This document shows positions 46,410-55,650 of a stretch of DNA of 64,000 bases, one piece after another. A program made the position numbers and the translations under genes. The DNA lies in assembly GCA_937924775.1 (NCBI GenBank), contig CALDUT010000010.1, forward strand, positions 549,171 through 613,170, in the 5' to 3' direction. The notes under the pieces were generated by a model that was not told the DNA's origin, ran no database searches, and saw nothing but the letters and a program-made list of their open reading frames with translations. Source of the DNA: an uncultured Gemmata sp. GTDB lineage: Bacteria > Planctomycetota > Planctomycetia > Gemmatales > Gemmataceae. Each line of letters starts with the position of its first letter. Position 1 is the first letter of the stretch.

Positions 46410-46505
46410 ACCGAACCTGTCTGTAACAATGAGGAGGTCTAATTCTGGTCGTTTCCAGATGAAATTCTCGCTGCCAACACAAAGTCTAGACGTTATGCTA
46501 GATGT

Positions 46506-47834
46506 ATGAATCGCACGGACGAACGGCCGTTTCTCGAAGCCATCTTCGACCGCTACGACGACGACCGGCCCCGCCTGATCTACGCCGACTTCCTCGATGA
46601 TACCGGGCAACCCGAACGAGCGGAACTGATCCGCGTTCAAATCGCTCTGGCCCGCCTCGGCGACGACGACCCCCGCCGCGATGTCTTGATGGATCGTCAA
46701 GCCGAACTCTTGCATCACAATCGGAACGTATGGACCGAACAGCTCGCCGGCAGGGTGGTGGGTATCGACTTTCGCCGCGGTATCCCCGACTCGGTCTCCA
46801 TCGATGCAACAACATTCCTTGAGCACGGTGCGGACTTAGTCCAACGGTTGTACATCCGCCGGCTGCGCCTTCTGGACGCACACCCAGTCGCCGAAAAACT
46901 CTTCCAAAGCCCGCTGTTGGCCAAGTTCCGGGAACTCGACTTCTGCGGAGCGGAACTCGGTGATACCGGGGTCGAGTTTCTCGCGCGATCACCCCACTGC
47001 CAATATCTGGATTCGCTCGACCTCGGGTTTAATGGTATTACCGATCGAGGTATTCAGGCGCTGGCGCGCGGGGGGAACATGCCACAGTTAACCACTTTAG
47101 CACTCAACGATAACGACCATATCACCAGCGACGGGCTCTCCGCCCTCGCCCGCTCGACCAGCTTCAGCGCGCTGCGTCATTTGGATATTTCCGGGAACGA
47201 TATTGACGAGCGAGGTATTGCGGCCGTAGTGGCCAGCCCGACCCTGGGCCGATTGCAGCATTTTCGCTGGAACACCAACCGCATCGGCGATGCTGGAATC
47301 GCGATCTTGACATCCTCGAATCTCTTGGCTCGGCTTCTGAAAAGCGACCACACGCTCGTGATTCGCGACAATGGGATTGGCCCATCGGGGGCACACCTTC
47401 TGGCGGATTGTCCCGCCTTGGCATATTGTCGCACACTCGACCTTTCGAATAACTACCTCGGGGATTCCGGGATTGCGGCTCTTGTCCGCTCGCCGTATCT
47501 GACCCGGCTGAAAGTTTTGCGATTGGCCCGCAATCAACTCACCGACAATGGACTGGCAACCATTCACGATCCGCTCTGCCGCCTGATGGAAAAGTTGACA
47601 CTTCTGGATGTGTCGTGCAATCGCCTGACGCGGGTGGGGCTGGCCTTGCTGGATTTCATGAAAGGCCAACGCCCGGTGCGATTGGATCGGGCCGACAATG
47701 TCCAATCCGCCCCTGCGGGCGATGCCCCCGTGACCGTCGCGGAGCTACTGCCTGATGTGATGGCCGGTGTCGCGGACGCAGCCCGGCTGAAACGCCGCAT
47801 CGCCCATCCACGACATCCCATCAAGCCGATGTAA
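46506..47834 (+). CDS. TIGR02996-domain leucine-rich-repeat protein
   Basis: A 442-residue protein. The N-terminal TERPFLEAIFDRYDDDRPRLIYADFLDDTGQPERAELIRVQ-type segment is the TIGR02996 repeat-companion domain found almost exclusively in Gemmata relatives (given here in parts: DDDRPRLIYADFLDDTG, RAELIRVQIALARL). It is followed by a series of leucine-rich repeats of the ribonuclease-inhibitor type (LDSLDLGFNGITDRGIQAL, LRHLDISGNDIDERGIAAV, LRTLDLSNNYLGDSGIAALV). Probably a binding protein; its partner is unknown. It is a good lineage marker. Confidence 0.9.
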   Translation: MNRTDERPFLEAIFDRYDDDRPRLIYADFLDDTGQPERAELIRVQIALARLGDDDPRRDVLMDRQAELLHHNRNVWTEQLAGRVVGIDFRRGIPDSVSIDATTFLEHGADLVQRLYIRRLRLLDAHPVAEKLFQSPLLAKFRELDFCGAELGDTGVEFLARSPHCQYLDSLDLGFNGITDRGIQALARGGNMPQLTTLALNDNDHITSDGLSALARSTSFSALRHLDISGNDIDERGIAAVVASPTLGRLQHFRWNTNRIGDAGIAILTSSNLLARLLKSDHTLVIRDNGIGPSGAHLLADCPALAYCRTLDLSNNYLGDSGIAALVRSPYLTRLKVLRLARNQLTDNGLATIHDPLCRLMEKLTLLDVSCNRLTRVGLALLDFMKGQRPVRLDRADNVQSAPAGDAPVTVAELLPDVMAGVADAARLKRRIAHPRHPIKPM

Positions 47835-47885
47835 CATCCCGGTCGCCGACGGCCAGCCGGGGATACCCGGGCGGGCAATTCCAAC

Positions 47886-47891
47886 TATAAT
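47886..47891 (+). promoter_or_regulatory. Candidate -10 box before the 47968 gene
   Basis: TATAAT lies 76 nt upstream of the ATG at 47968 in the 133-bp gap. The hexamer 17 nt upstream is not -35-like, so this is weakly supported. Confidence 0.25.
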
Positions 47892-47967
47892 TTCCCCATC
47901 ACATCACCGCGATAGTCGCAAGCAGTCCGTTAGACCTACCCGTGAGGAAACGCACGAGTTTCGTCGT

Positions 47968-48729
47968 ATGAATAACACCTGTCCGAGCTGTGGCGTGCTC
48001 TACAATGTCGCTGAAAAAGACATTGGCCGGCGGCTGCACTGCAAAAAATGCCACGTGCCCTTGAAAGTGACCGACAACGGCTTGGAAACCGACACCGCAT
48101 CCCCCCTACCGCCCTCCGCTATGCCGGTCGCTAGCGTCGGGCCCGACGACGACCTTGTCCTCCCACAGCCACCGCGGAGGCGGCTGCCGGTCTCCTCGCG
48201 GAGCGTGGGGGTCATCCTGGCCCCGATCGGTGGTGTTCCCGGAGTCCTGTTTGCCACCGGTATTGTCTTCGTCCTCTTCTTCACCTTCATGATGCGTCTG
48301 GGAGATGCCTCCAATCTCCGCGCCGCCGAATACCGCAACAAGTTGGCGTTGGAGAAAGACATCAAAATTCGCAAACTGTTGCCGAAAGGCAAAATCGATC
48401 CCTCGCAACTCGAAGGCAACGAACTGACGAGGTTCAACGACGAGCGGAAGCGAATCGAAGATGAATACCTCCCGCTTTTACTCCAAGCCGACGAAGACCG
48501 CCGCGCCACGGAGATCGGCAACAAACGCCTGCGGCTTTACGAAGGTTACGGGCAGCTCTTGGGGTTCATTCTCTTGGCCTTTGGTTGCCTCGGTTTTGCT
48601 CTGAACAATGACGTCGCCCTGCTACTAAGGATTGTTGCGGCCATTATTCTGGTGGGAATGGCCTTGGGTCTTTTCAATTCGGCGACGGGGGCCGATACGG
48701 GCTTGAGCGCAGCTCTGGCGATCGGCTGA
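47968..48729 (+). CDS. Zinc-ribbon membrane protein
   Basis: A 253-residue protein. The N-terminal MNNTCPSCGVLYNVAEKDIGRRLHCKKCHVP segment is an MJ0042-type zinc ribbon with two CxxC pairs (quoted here in parts as CPSCG and CKKC). A Pro-rich linker follows, then a hydrophobic helix (about 89-110), a charged coiled-coil-like stretch (RLGDASNLRAAEYRNKLA...RIEDEYLPLLLQADEDRR), two more hydrophobic segments near 195-215 and 218-240. Function unknown. Zinc-ribbon plus membrane-helix proteins of this type are common in planctomycetes. Confidence 0.7.
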   Translation: MNNTCPSCGVLYNVAEKDIGRRLHCKKCHVPLKVTDNGLETDTASPLPPSAMPVASVGPDDDLVLPQPPRRRLPVSSRSVGVILAPIGGVPGVLFATGIVFVLFFTFMMRLGDASNLRAAEYRNKLALEKDIKIRKLLPKGKIDPSQLEGNELTRFNDERKRIEDEYLPLLLQADEDRRATEIGNKRLRLYEGYGQLLGFILLAFGCLGFALNNDVALLLRIVAAIILVGMALGLFNSATGADTGLSAALAIG

Positions 48730-48844
48730 ACGGCCGCAGACACCAACACCAACGATTCGTACTCTGACCCCACGGGCTGTAGCACCGCACACACGGTGTC
48801 GCTGAATCCCCCGGAAATTCTGAGACTCTTACTCCGCCGCGACT

Positions 48845-49591
48845 ATGCCCGAAGTGCACGGTTCTCTGACGCCCAAGTATAAACGGGTCTTGCTGAAACT
48901 CAGCGGTGAAGCCTTAGGCTTTGCCGACCGGAAATTGGGCATTGATTTAGATGAGACCGAAAAAATCGCGCGACAACTGAAACGAGTCGTCGACGCGGGG
49001 GTGCAACTGGCTGTGGTCGTGGGCGGGGGGAATTTACTCCGTGGTGCGCAATTCACGGCCGGGGGCGATACCCGGATCAAACCGGCCACCGCGGACTACA
49101 TGGGCATGCTTGGCACCGTGATGAACGGTTTGGCCCTGCAAGACACTCTGGAGGCTCTGGGGGTGGAAACCCGCTTACAGAGTGCGGTCCGGATGGAAAC
49201 CATCGCCGAACCCTACATCCGCCGCCGGGCCATCCGGCATTTGGAGAAAGGCCGGGTCGTGATCCTGGCCGGCGGGACCGGCAATCCATTCGTCACCACC
49301 GACACGGCCGCGGCCCTCCGCGGCACGGAGCTGCAAGTCGACGTTCTCATGAAAGCGACGAAGGTCGATGGGGTTTACGACGACGACCCCCTGAAAAACC
49401 AATATGCGATCAAATTCAATACCCTGACATTCCAACAAGTACTCCAGAAACAACTCCGTGTTATGGATATTGGCGCTTTTGAGACATGCCGCGTCGCCAA
49501 TCTGCCCATTCTCGTCTTCAATTACAAAGACGATGGGGCATTTGAGAACGCCATCGCCGGTAAGCCCATCGGCACACTCATCAGTAGTTAG
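48845..49591 (+). CDS. pyrH: UMP kinase
   Basis: Phosphorylates UMP to UDP in pyrimidine biosynthesis. 248 residues of the amino-acid-kinase fold: KYKRVLLKLSGEALGFADRK (Gly-rich start), VVVGGGNLLRGAQFT, TADYMGMLGTVMNGLALQD, VILAGGTGNPFVTTDTAAALRG and LMKATKVDGVYDDDP. Length and motifs match bacterial UMP kinases, and pyrH preceding frr is a classic gene order conserved across bacteria. The gap to frr is 133 bp. Confidence 0.97.
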   Translation: MPEVHGSLTPKYKRVLLKLSGEALGFADRKLGIDLDETEKIARQLKRVVDAGVQLAVVVGGGNLLRGAQFTAGGDTRIKPATADYMGMLGTVMNGLALQDTLEALGVETRLQSAVRMETIAEPYIRRRAIRHLEKGRVVILAGGTGNPFVTTDTAAALRGTELQVDVLMKATKVDGVYDDDPLKNQYAIKFNTLTFQQVLQKQLRVMDIGAFETCRVANLPILVFNYKDDGAFENAIAGKPIGTLISS

Positions 49592-49724
49592 GGTCTGTCC
49601 CCGGCCAGCGTAGGCCCGCCGGGAGGCTCACGCGACTCTCCCTTTCCGGCTCCCGGCCCACGTGGCACAATATCCTCAGAATATCGCGAGCGATCCACCA
49701 TCGTACACAACGGGAACAGCCGTT

Positions 49725-50285
49725 ATGACCACACAAGAAATTCTTAAAGACGCCGAAGAGCGGATGAAGAAAGCCCTCGAAGTCTTCCAACACGACCTCC
49801 GCGGCATGCGCACCGGGCGAGCATCCCCACAAATGCTCGACGCCCTCCGCGTCGATAACTACGGAACGCTCTCACCCATTCGCGATGTAGCCTCCGTCAC
49901 GGCCCCGGATGCCTCGACCCTCGTGATCAAACCTTATGTCGCGGAAAGTCTCAAGGAAATTGAAAAAGCTATTCGCTCCAGCGACCTCGGCCTAGCCCCC
50001 AACAACGACGGCAAAGTGATTCGCCTCACCATCCCGCCCATGAGCGGCGACCAACGCAAAAAAATCGTCGCGCAGATCAAAAAATCCGCCGAAGCCGCAA
50101 AAGTTTCCTGCCGCAACATCCGCCGCGATAGCAACAAACACTTCGATGATGCCGAAAAGGCCAAAACCATGACGGAAGACGAACGCGACAAAGGCAAAGC
50201 GAAAGTTCAAGACTTGCTCAAAACTTACGAAAACAAAATCGACGCCTTGAGTGCTGCTAAAGAAAAAGAAGTCATGGAACAATAA
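49725..50285 (+). CDS. frr: Ribosome recycling factor
   Basis: Splits the post-termination ribosome with EF-G. The frame is open from 49662, but the ATG at 49725 yields 186 residues, the normal length, beginning MTTQEILKDAEERMKKALE. The RRF signature LRGMRTGRASPQMLDALRVDNYGT and PMSGDQRKKIVAQIKKSAE are clear. Directly downstream of pyrH, as in most bacteria. The Lys/Ala/Glu-rich C-terminal helix is intact. Confidence 0.97.
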   Translation: MTTQEILKDAEERMKKALEVFQHDLRGMRTGRASPQMLDALRVDNYGTLSPIRDVASVTAPDASTLVIKPYVAESLKEIEKAIRSSDLGLAPNNDGKVIRLTIPPMSGDQRKKIVAQIKKSAEAAKVSCRNIRRDSNKHFDDAEKAKTMTEDERDKGKAKVQDLLKTYENKIDALSAAKEKEVMEQ

Positions 50286-50380
50286 CTGGCTGTGCTGCCA
50301 ATCCAACAAAGAACACATCGCGTGGCCTCTGGGCCGCGAGGGAGCGAATCACCCTCGGGTGCAAGACGGACGAACGGACA

Positions 50381-50761
50381 ATGCCAGACCCCAAAGAACA
50401 CCTCACGGCCATCGCCGGGAAACTGCTCATCGGGCAGTTTCACCGGCATGTGTTCTTGTGTGTTGGCGATGCCTGCTGTACCAGCGAGGTGGGTCACGCG
50501 GCATGGGAAAAGCTCAAGGAGGAACTCAAACAACGAAACCTCTCCTTGGCGACCGGTCCCCACGCTTGCTACCGTACGAAAGTGGGCTGCTTACGCGTCT
50601 GTTCCCACGGGCCGATTCTCGTCGTTTATCCCGAAGGAACGTGGTACTTCGGCATGACCGCGGAGCGCATTCCGCGTTTCGTTGAAGAGCATCTCGTCAA
50701 CGGCCGACCCATCGAAGAATGGATTTTCGCCCGCAATCCGCTCCCCTCTTTGGAATCCTGA
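50381..50761 (+). CDS. Thioredoxin-like (2Fe-2S) ferredoxin-type protein
   Basis: A 126-residue protein of the (2Fe-2S) ferredoxin/NuoE-like thioredoxin fold. The cluster-type cysteines are spaced HVFLCVGDACCTSEVG...GCLRVCSHGPILVVYPEGTWY, the usual Cys-x-x-x-x-Cys...Cys-x3-Cys pattern of this family (given in parts). It begins 96 bp after frr. The electron partner is unknown. Planctomycetes and cyanobacteria carry stand-alone proteins of this kind. Confidence 0.85.
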   Translation: MPDPKEHLTAIAGKLLIGQFHRHVFLCVGDACCTSEVGHAAWEKLKEELKQRNLSLATGPHACYRTKVGCLRVCSHGPILVVYPEGTWYFGMTAERIPRFVEEHLVNGRPIEEWIFARNPLPSLES

Positions 50762-51002
50762 CCGCCCCCGACGTGTCTTGTGGGTCCCAACGGACGGTTA
50801 ATCGTTTCTTCAAGAAGTACTCGCAAAAAAATCGTACCCACGGCCCCTCCCAGCAATTCCAAGGCGTTGTAAAGCTCTTGGCCACGCTGCGGGAAGAACC
50901 GGGCTACCCAATGGATGGGCTTTTCGTGATACTATTTATGACTTCCAAATTTCTTGTTATATTGCAATTGTAGAATATGTATTCAGTAGAAGATATTGCA
51001 AC

Positions 51003-52304
51003 ATGGTATTCATGAGCCCAGAGCCAAAGCCGCAATTCGTAACTCTTCCGCAGTGGCTACACACGGTGGCTACCTACGATGTGTTTCCCGCCTTCAGTGC
51101 GCGGGTGCGTCGGACACTTTACAACCCCTTGGGCATCCTGATTCTAGCAGCAATCGCGGCTTTACTGTGCGGCCTGGTGCTGCATGTGCAGGGTTTGGCC
51201 CTTTTTGGGGGCATCGTATCTGTCCTAGGTCTTGGCATTGTGTGGCCGTGGCTGACGGTACGGGCCATCACCGGCACGCTCGCGTTTGAACGCCCTCGTG
51301 TGACTGAAGGCGAAACGGTTGGTGTGGAATTGATTCTCCACAACCGGCTGTGGGTACCAGCATGGGGGTTGGCTGTTCGCGGCGGACTGACCGCCGACGA
51401 TCACGACGTGGTCGCCGCCATTTCGTCGACCCCAGCGCGGCGGAAGGCGGTTGGTCGATGGTTGTACACACCGGCTTGTCGTGGCGTTTATCCCCGCGGG
51501 ACCCCACGACTGACCAGCGGTTTTCCCTTTGGCCTCTGGAACCCCAGTCGGGCATTAACAGTCGAAGCCCCACTGATCGTTTGGCCAAAAACATTTCCTG
51601 TCGGGCCCATTCCTTCTTTCAACGGAGATCATCAGATCGAGGGAAACGTGTCTCGCAACAAAGTCGGTAGCACCGGGGATGTCCTCGGGGTTCGCCCGTA
51701 CCGCCGGGGCGATTCCCCGCGACGCATCCACTGGGGGCAATCGGCCAAGCACGACCGGCTGATAGTCTGCGAATTGCAATCTAACGCACGCCCGATCATT
51801 CAACTCATTCTCGATTCTGATACCCACATCCACTGCGGTACAGGCCCCGAGAGTTCGTGGGAATGGGCCATTCGCATTGTGGCCAGCTTAGCTCAAGGAT
51901 GGCTGGCAGCTGGTGCGCAAGTGGGTTTAGTCTGGTCCGCAGGAGAGATTCTCCCCGCCTCGGGGCGTTCCCAGTTGTCGCGGATTCTCGACACATTGGC
52001 CGGCCTGCCCTCGACTGGGAACCGGCCCTTGGGCGAACTGCTGCGATGCCCCAGCTGCCACCGATTCCGCGATGGGCTGCAAGTGATTGTCACGACCGAC
52101 CGCGGCCATGCTCATCCAGCCTGCCGCGCCTGTGTGGCCGAACATCAGCGGTGGGTGATTCTCATCAGCCAAGGATTTGCCGCGGACGAAGCATTGATAC
52201 CAGATTGTCCGGTGTGCATCGAACCGTGGCTACGGATCGACAATCCTCAGGAAATCCCAACGAAGTTACGCGCTGGATGGCGGGAGGCACGCCATGGCTC
52301 CTGA
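51003..52304 (+). CDS. DUF58-domain membrane protein
   Basis: A 433-residue protein, part of a MoxR/DUF58/transglutaminase-like cluster. Two hydrophobic helices (about 39-85) are followed by a beta-rich region and the DUF58 signature GDVLGVRPYRRGDSPRRIHWGQSAKHDRLIVCELQ (in parts: VRPYRRGDSPRRIHWGQSA). The C terminus has four cysteines (LRCPSCHRF...CRACVAEH), a feature not typical of DUF58 and perhaps a zinc site. Its stop overlaps the start of the next gene by 11 bp, so the two are translationally coupled. The 240 bp upstream are AT-rich near the start. Confidence 0.88.
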   Translation: MVFMSPEPKPQFVTLPQWLHTVATYDVFPAFSARVRRTLYNPLGILILAAIAALLCGLVLHVQGLALFGGIVSVLGLGIVWPWLTVRAITGTLAFERPRVTEGETVGVELILHNRLWVPAWGLAVRGGLTADDHDVVAAISSTPARRKAVGRWLYTPACRGVYPRGTPRLTSGFPFGLWNPSRALTVEAPLIVWPKTFPVGPIPSFNGDHQIEGNVSRNKVGSTGDVLGVRPYRRGDSPRRIHWGQSAKHDRLIVCELQSNARPIIQLILDSDTHIHCGTGPESSWEWAIRIVASLAQGWLAAGAQVGLVWSAGEILPASGRSQLSRILDTLAGLPSTGNRPLGELLRCPSCHRFRDGLQVIVTTDRGHAHPACRACVAEHQRWVILISQGFAADEALIPDCPVCIEPWLRIDNPQEIPTKLRAGWREARHGS

Positions 52305-54624
52305 TGTTTCCCGCGTGGTCCGCGGCGTTACGTTCGCCCTTCTGGCGATCGCCGCGTTAGCCGTCGAAGTGGCCGCAGCAGACACGCGGCCTGTGCTACA
52401 CAGCTTCGCCCGCGCGGCGGTTTGGGTCGGCGTAGCTGGCCTATTGGCTTGGCGGCTGCCGGTGCCGGCCCAGCCGCGGCAACGGCCCCCGTGGTGGGTC
52501 ACCGGCGTAGTTCTCACACTGGCGCTGGCCCCGTTAGCTGTGGAACCCTTCCGCCGCAGTCACTGGAGCGAGGGCTATCCGTTCGAATTGCAAATGGTGA
52601 TGGGCTTACGCAACGCCGGGTTGGCCCTGGCAGCTTGTTCCGGGTGGCTTTTGTGCCTGCGTTTGGCTTGTGTCACCAGCCTGTTTTTGATGCTCTTTGC
52701 CGCCGCCATGACAAATCATCCGGCCAGTTTCATTCTGTTAGGGCTTTACACAGCCTGCGGCGGGGTCTGGCTGATGCTTGTGTATTGGTCCGGTTTACAG
52801 AAAGTCTTTGCAGTACCAGAGCGGGAAGTAGCCATTGAGGTTCAAGCGGGCCGCATTCGCCCACCATGGGTTTCTCTGATGGCTGTTCTGATTGTCAGTG
52901 GGTCCACTCTCGCGGTGCTGGCCATCGGACCCCGACAACTCGGGGTAACATTCGGCGAACTGATGCCCACCTCCGGGGGTACAGGGGAAACCGATCCTTT
53001 CGCTCGCTATGGCATTGGTGACGGTCCGGAAGAGGTTGCCGGCGACAACGCCCAAGCGGCCGGCATGGTCGAAACCGACACAATGATTGAAGACAATAAG
53101 AATGCTCTCATCGACGCCGTCAGCGACATGTATGGTATGCCTCACAAACCGCCCAAGCACCAGGACAAGATGGTCGCCGGCGGGGTGACCAAAGTCATCG
53201 AAAATCACGGCCAGCTGCCCGAGAACCAACGACCCAGCCGCGATTTCGATACCAGCCGCCAAGGCCGCGGGCCTGGTCGCAAACCCAGCAGCCGCTTGGC
53301 CCGAGGGCTTTTCGAGATCGAAGGCCGCACCCCGTTGCACATTCGCCAAGTTGTTTACACCCACTACGACGCCGTCCGCCATGAGTGGATCGAAGCACGA
53401 AAGCCAGCTACCTCTCACCTCGAACCCGAAGGGGGGGATTGGATGCGCTTGGGCCATCTGCGCGACGCGGATTGGTACTCCGAGAATGATCGGCACCGCA
53501 TCAAGACAGCGGCCATGAATACCAATTGGGTTCCCACACCAACACTACTAACCCGTTTCCGCATCAAAAAGGTCGATCGTCCGCAATACTACGAATGGGA
53601 TTACGAGGGTGTCTTGGCGCTGGCCGGAAGGCGCAAAACGCCGCCAGGGATCGTCATTACCACCGAGTGCCGCACTCTGGAACAATCACGACTGCCACCA
53701 GAAGCCTTCCCTACACCGGGTTTCAACCCCCACTTGGAGGAAGTTCCGATCTCCATTCGCGAGGAAATCTCCCACCTTGCCCGGCAATGGACCGGTGATC
53801 ACCCACGGGGATGGCCCCAAATCACTGCTATTTTGAACAAACTGCGCAGCGACTACACACTCGATCGGGATATTGGAGCCCCGCCCGACCATCGCGCCCC
53901 GGTGCTGTGGTTTTTAACGGAGTCCCGGCGCGGGCCCGATTACCAGTTCGCGACCGCGGCCACTTTCCTATTGCGGTCGCTGGGTTACCCCACGCGGCTG
54001 TGTTTGGGGTATTACGCTTCGCCGCAAGCGTATGATCGGGAAACCGATCACACCCCAGTTCGACAAAGCGACCTCCATTTTTGGCCCGAAGTACTGCTGC
54101 GGGATGGCCATTGGCTTGTTGTCGAACCGACCCCAGGCTACGACACCCTCCCGGCATTGCAGCCGTTATCCGAGCGGCTCTGGAACCTCTTGATAGCGAT
54201 CCGCGATGTGGCGTTGCGCCATTGGGCCGTGATAACGCTCATCACCATTGCTTGGGGTTTCGCGCTATTATACCGGCGTACACTTCTGGATCGCCTCGCA
54301 CTCTGGCGGTGGTGGTTGTTCCCCGCGGCCACCTGGCAAGAGCAGGTGCGGCAAGCCTTTCGCATTCTCGAACTCCGCGCACGCTGGGCCGGGCGACCGC
54401 GTCCGATCGGTCGAACGGTCCGTGCCTGGCTCAACCATGATTTTTCCAGTATCGAGGATTGCCGCCGCTTCGCTCAACTGATGGAACAAGCCAGTTATGC
54501 CCCACGGGATGCCTCTCCGGGCGTCCAGTCACCACGCGATTTATGCCATTCGCTCTTAATCCATTTGACTTATAGCCGAATCCGCAGCTTACCACCGCCT
54601 GTGGTTCCCAAAGCCCCAAGGTGA
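52294..54624 (+). CDS. Transglutaminase-like membrane protein, catalytic Cys apparently missing
   Basis: A 776-residue protein of the TgpA-like type. Seven or so hydrophobic segments occupy residues 5-200, a charged linker follows, a transglutaminase-core domain spans about 490-640, and another helix near 645-665 precedes a C-terminal domain. In the core, RGPDYQFATAATFLLRSLGYPTRLCLGYY aligns with the usual G-x-Cys-x-x-F-A-x-A segment but has Asp where the nucleophilic Cys should be. DLHFWPEVLLRDGHWLVVEPTPGY keeps the His and the W..EPTPG part. The enzyme is therefore probably inactive as a protease or transglutaminase. It overlaps its upstream neighbour by 11 bp. Confidence 0.85.
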   Translation: MAPDVSRVVRGVTFALLAIAALAVEVAAADTRPVLHSFARAAVWVGVAGLLAWRLPVPAQPRQRPPWWVTGVVLTLALAPLAVEPFRRSHWSEGYPFELQMVMGLRNAGLALAACSGWLLCLRLACVTSLFLMLFAAAMTNHPASFILLGLYTACGGVWLMLVYWSGLQKVFAVPEREVAIEVQAGRIRPPWVSLMAVLIVSGSTLAVLAIGPRQLGVTFGELMPTSGGTGETDPFARYGIGDGPEEVAGDNAQAAGMVETDTMIEDNKNALIDAVSDMYGMPHKPPKHQDKMVAGGVTKVIENHGQLPENQRPSRDFDTSRQGRGPGRKPSSRLARGLFEIEGRTPLHIRQVVYTHYDAVRHEWIEARKPATSHLEPEGGDWMRLGHLRDADWYSENDRHRIKTAAMNTNWVPTPTLLTRFRIKKVDRPQYYEWDYEGVLALAGRRKTPPGIVITTECRTLEQSRLPPEAFPTPGFNPHLEEVPISIREEISHLARQWTGDHPRGWPQITAILNKLRSDYTLDRDIGAPPDHRAPVLWFLTESRRGPDYQFATAATFLLRSLGYPTRLCLGYYASPQAYDRETDHTPVRQSDLHFWPEVLLRDGHWLVVEPTPGYDTLPALQPLSERLWNLLIAIRDVALRHWAVITLITIAWGFALLYRRTLLDRLALWRWWLFPAATWQEQVRQAFRILELRARWAGRPRPIGRTVRAWLNHDFSSIEDCRRFAQLMEQASYAPRDASPGVQSPRDLCHSLLIHLTYSRIRSLPPPVVPKAPR

Positions 54625-54708
54625 TGAGAACAGCCTATCAGGGCCGGCCATCGCATGTATGAGAAGAAATCGCCAGCGTTTTCATAATCCAGGCCAGGGA
54701 GCGACAAC

Positions 54709-55650
54709 GTGATTGCCACAGGAACTCAACCGATGACCAGCACCGATCCGATCGACCGGTTGCGACAGGCTTTGAATTCCGCTCTGCGCGGCAAAAAACA
54801 GGTCATCGAGTTCGTTTTGGCGTGTCTATTGGCCCGCGGTCACTTGCTGTTGGAAGACCTCCCTGGGTTGGGCAAAACCACTCTGGCCAAAGCTCTGGCG
54901 ACAGCGGTCGGCGGCACGTTCGCCCGGGTGCAATGCACCCCGGACCTTCTCCCTGGCGACATCACCGGTTTCAGCGTTTTCAACCAAAAGACCCGGGAGT
55001 TCGAATTTCTCCGCGGTCCGGTCTTCGCCGATGTGCTTTTGGCCGACGAAATCAACCGCACCACACCGCGAACGCAAAGTGCCCTGTTGGAAGCCATGGC
55101 AGAACGGCAGGTCACCGTGGATAATGTGCGGCATCAACTCGCCAACACCTTCTTTGTTATCGCCACACAAAACCCGGTGGAGCATCACGGCACTTATCCC
55201 CTACCTGAAGCGCAACTTGACCGTTTCGCGATGAAGCTTTCGGTCGGTTACCCCCAGCGGGATGACGAAATCCGACTCCTCGGTGCAGCCATCGGGCATT
55301 TGCCGGGCGATGGTCAGTACCCCGTGGTACTTCAGACGGGGGAATTGGGTGAACTTCAGCAGCGTGTGGCCCTCATCGCCGTCGAGCCGAACGTTCGGGG
55401 GTATTTGGTGGACTTGGCGCACGCCACCCGCACGCATCCAAAGGTAACGTTGGGTTTAAGTCCGCGTGGCCTGTTGATTTGGCAACGCGTCGCTCAAGCG
55501 TGGGCATTTCTCGCCCAACGGGATTTTGTCACGCCCGATGATATTCAAGCCGTGGCTCAGCCGGTGCTGGAGGTGCGACTGGGGTTAGCACCTGAAGCGA
55601 ACCGTTCGGTGATTCGTGAACTTCTCGAATCAGTCCCGGTACCGGTATGA
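54709..55650 (+). CDS. MoxR-family AAA+ ATPase
   Basis: A 313-residue MoxR-type AAA+ protein thought to act as a chaperone for VWA or DUF58 proteins. The GTG at 54709 is chosen because AGGGAG lies 7 nt upstream; an in-frame ATG at 54733 lacks this. Seen: LLEDLPGLGKTTLAKALATA (Walker A), ADVLLADEINRTTPRTQSALLEAMAERQVT (Walker B), VIATQNPVEHHGTYPLPEAQLDRF (sensor 1 and Arg finger). Third gene of the run after DUF58 and the transglutaminase-like gene; its stop overlaps the next ATG (ATGA). Confidence 0.95.
   Translation: MIATGTQPMTSTDPIDRLRQALNSALRGKKQVIEFVLACLLARGHLLLEDLPGLGKTTLAKALATAVGGTFARVQCTPDLLPGDITGFSVFNQKTREFEFLRGPVFADVLLADEINRTTPRTQSALLEAMAERQVTVDNVRHQLANTFFVIATQNPVEHHGTYPLPEAQLDRFAMKLSVGYPQRDDEIRLLGAAIGHLPGDGQYPVVLQTGELGELQQRVALIAVEPNVRGYLVDLAHATRTHPKVTLGLSPRGLLIWQRVAQAWAFLAQRDFVTPDDIQAVAQPVLEVRLGLAPEANRSVIRELLESVPVPV

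Noticed and set aside
46410..46826. N-terminal extension of the ROK kinase frame to 46826
   Set aside because: It lies entirely antisense to the TIGR02996/LRR gene and has no ROK-like sequence; the motif start at 46409 is normal.
50697..50973. Short frames on both strands after the 2Fe-2S gene
   Set aside because: No recognisable domain or start signal; the region is AT-rich and promoter-like.
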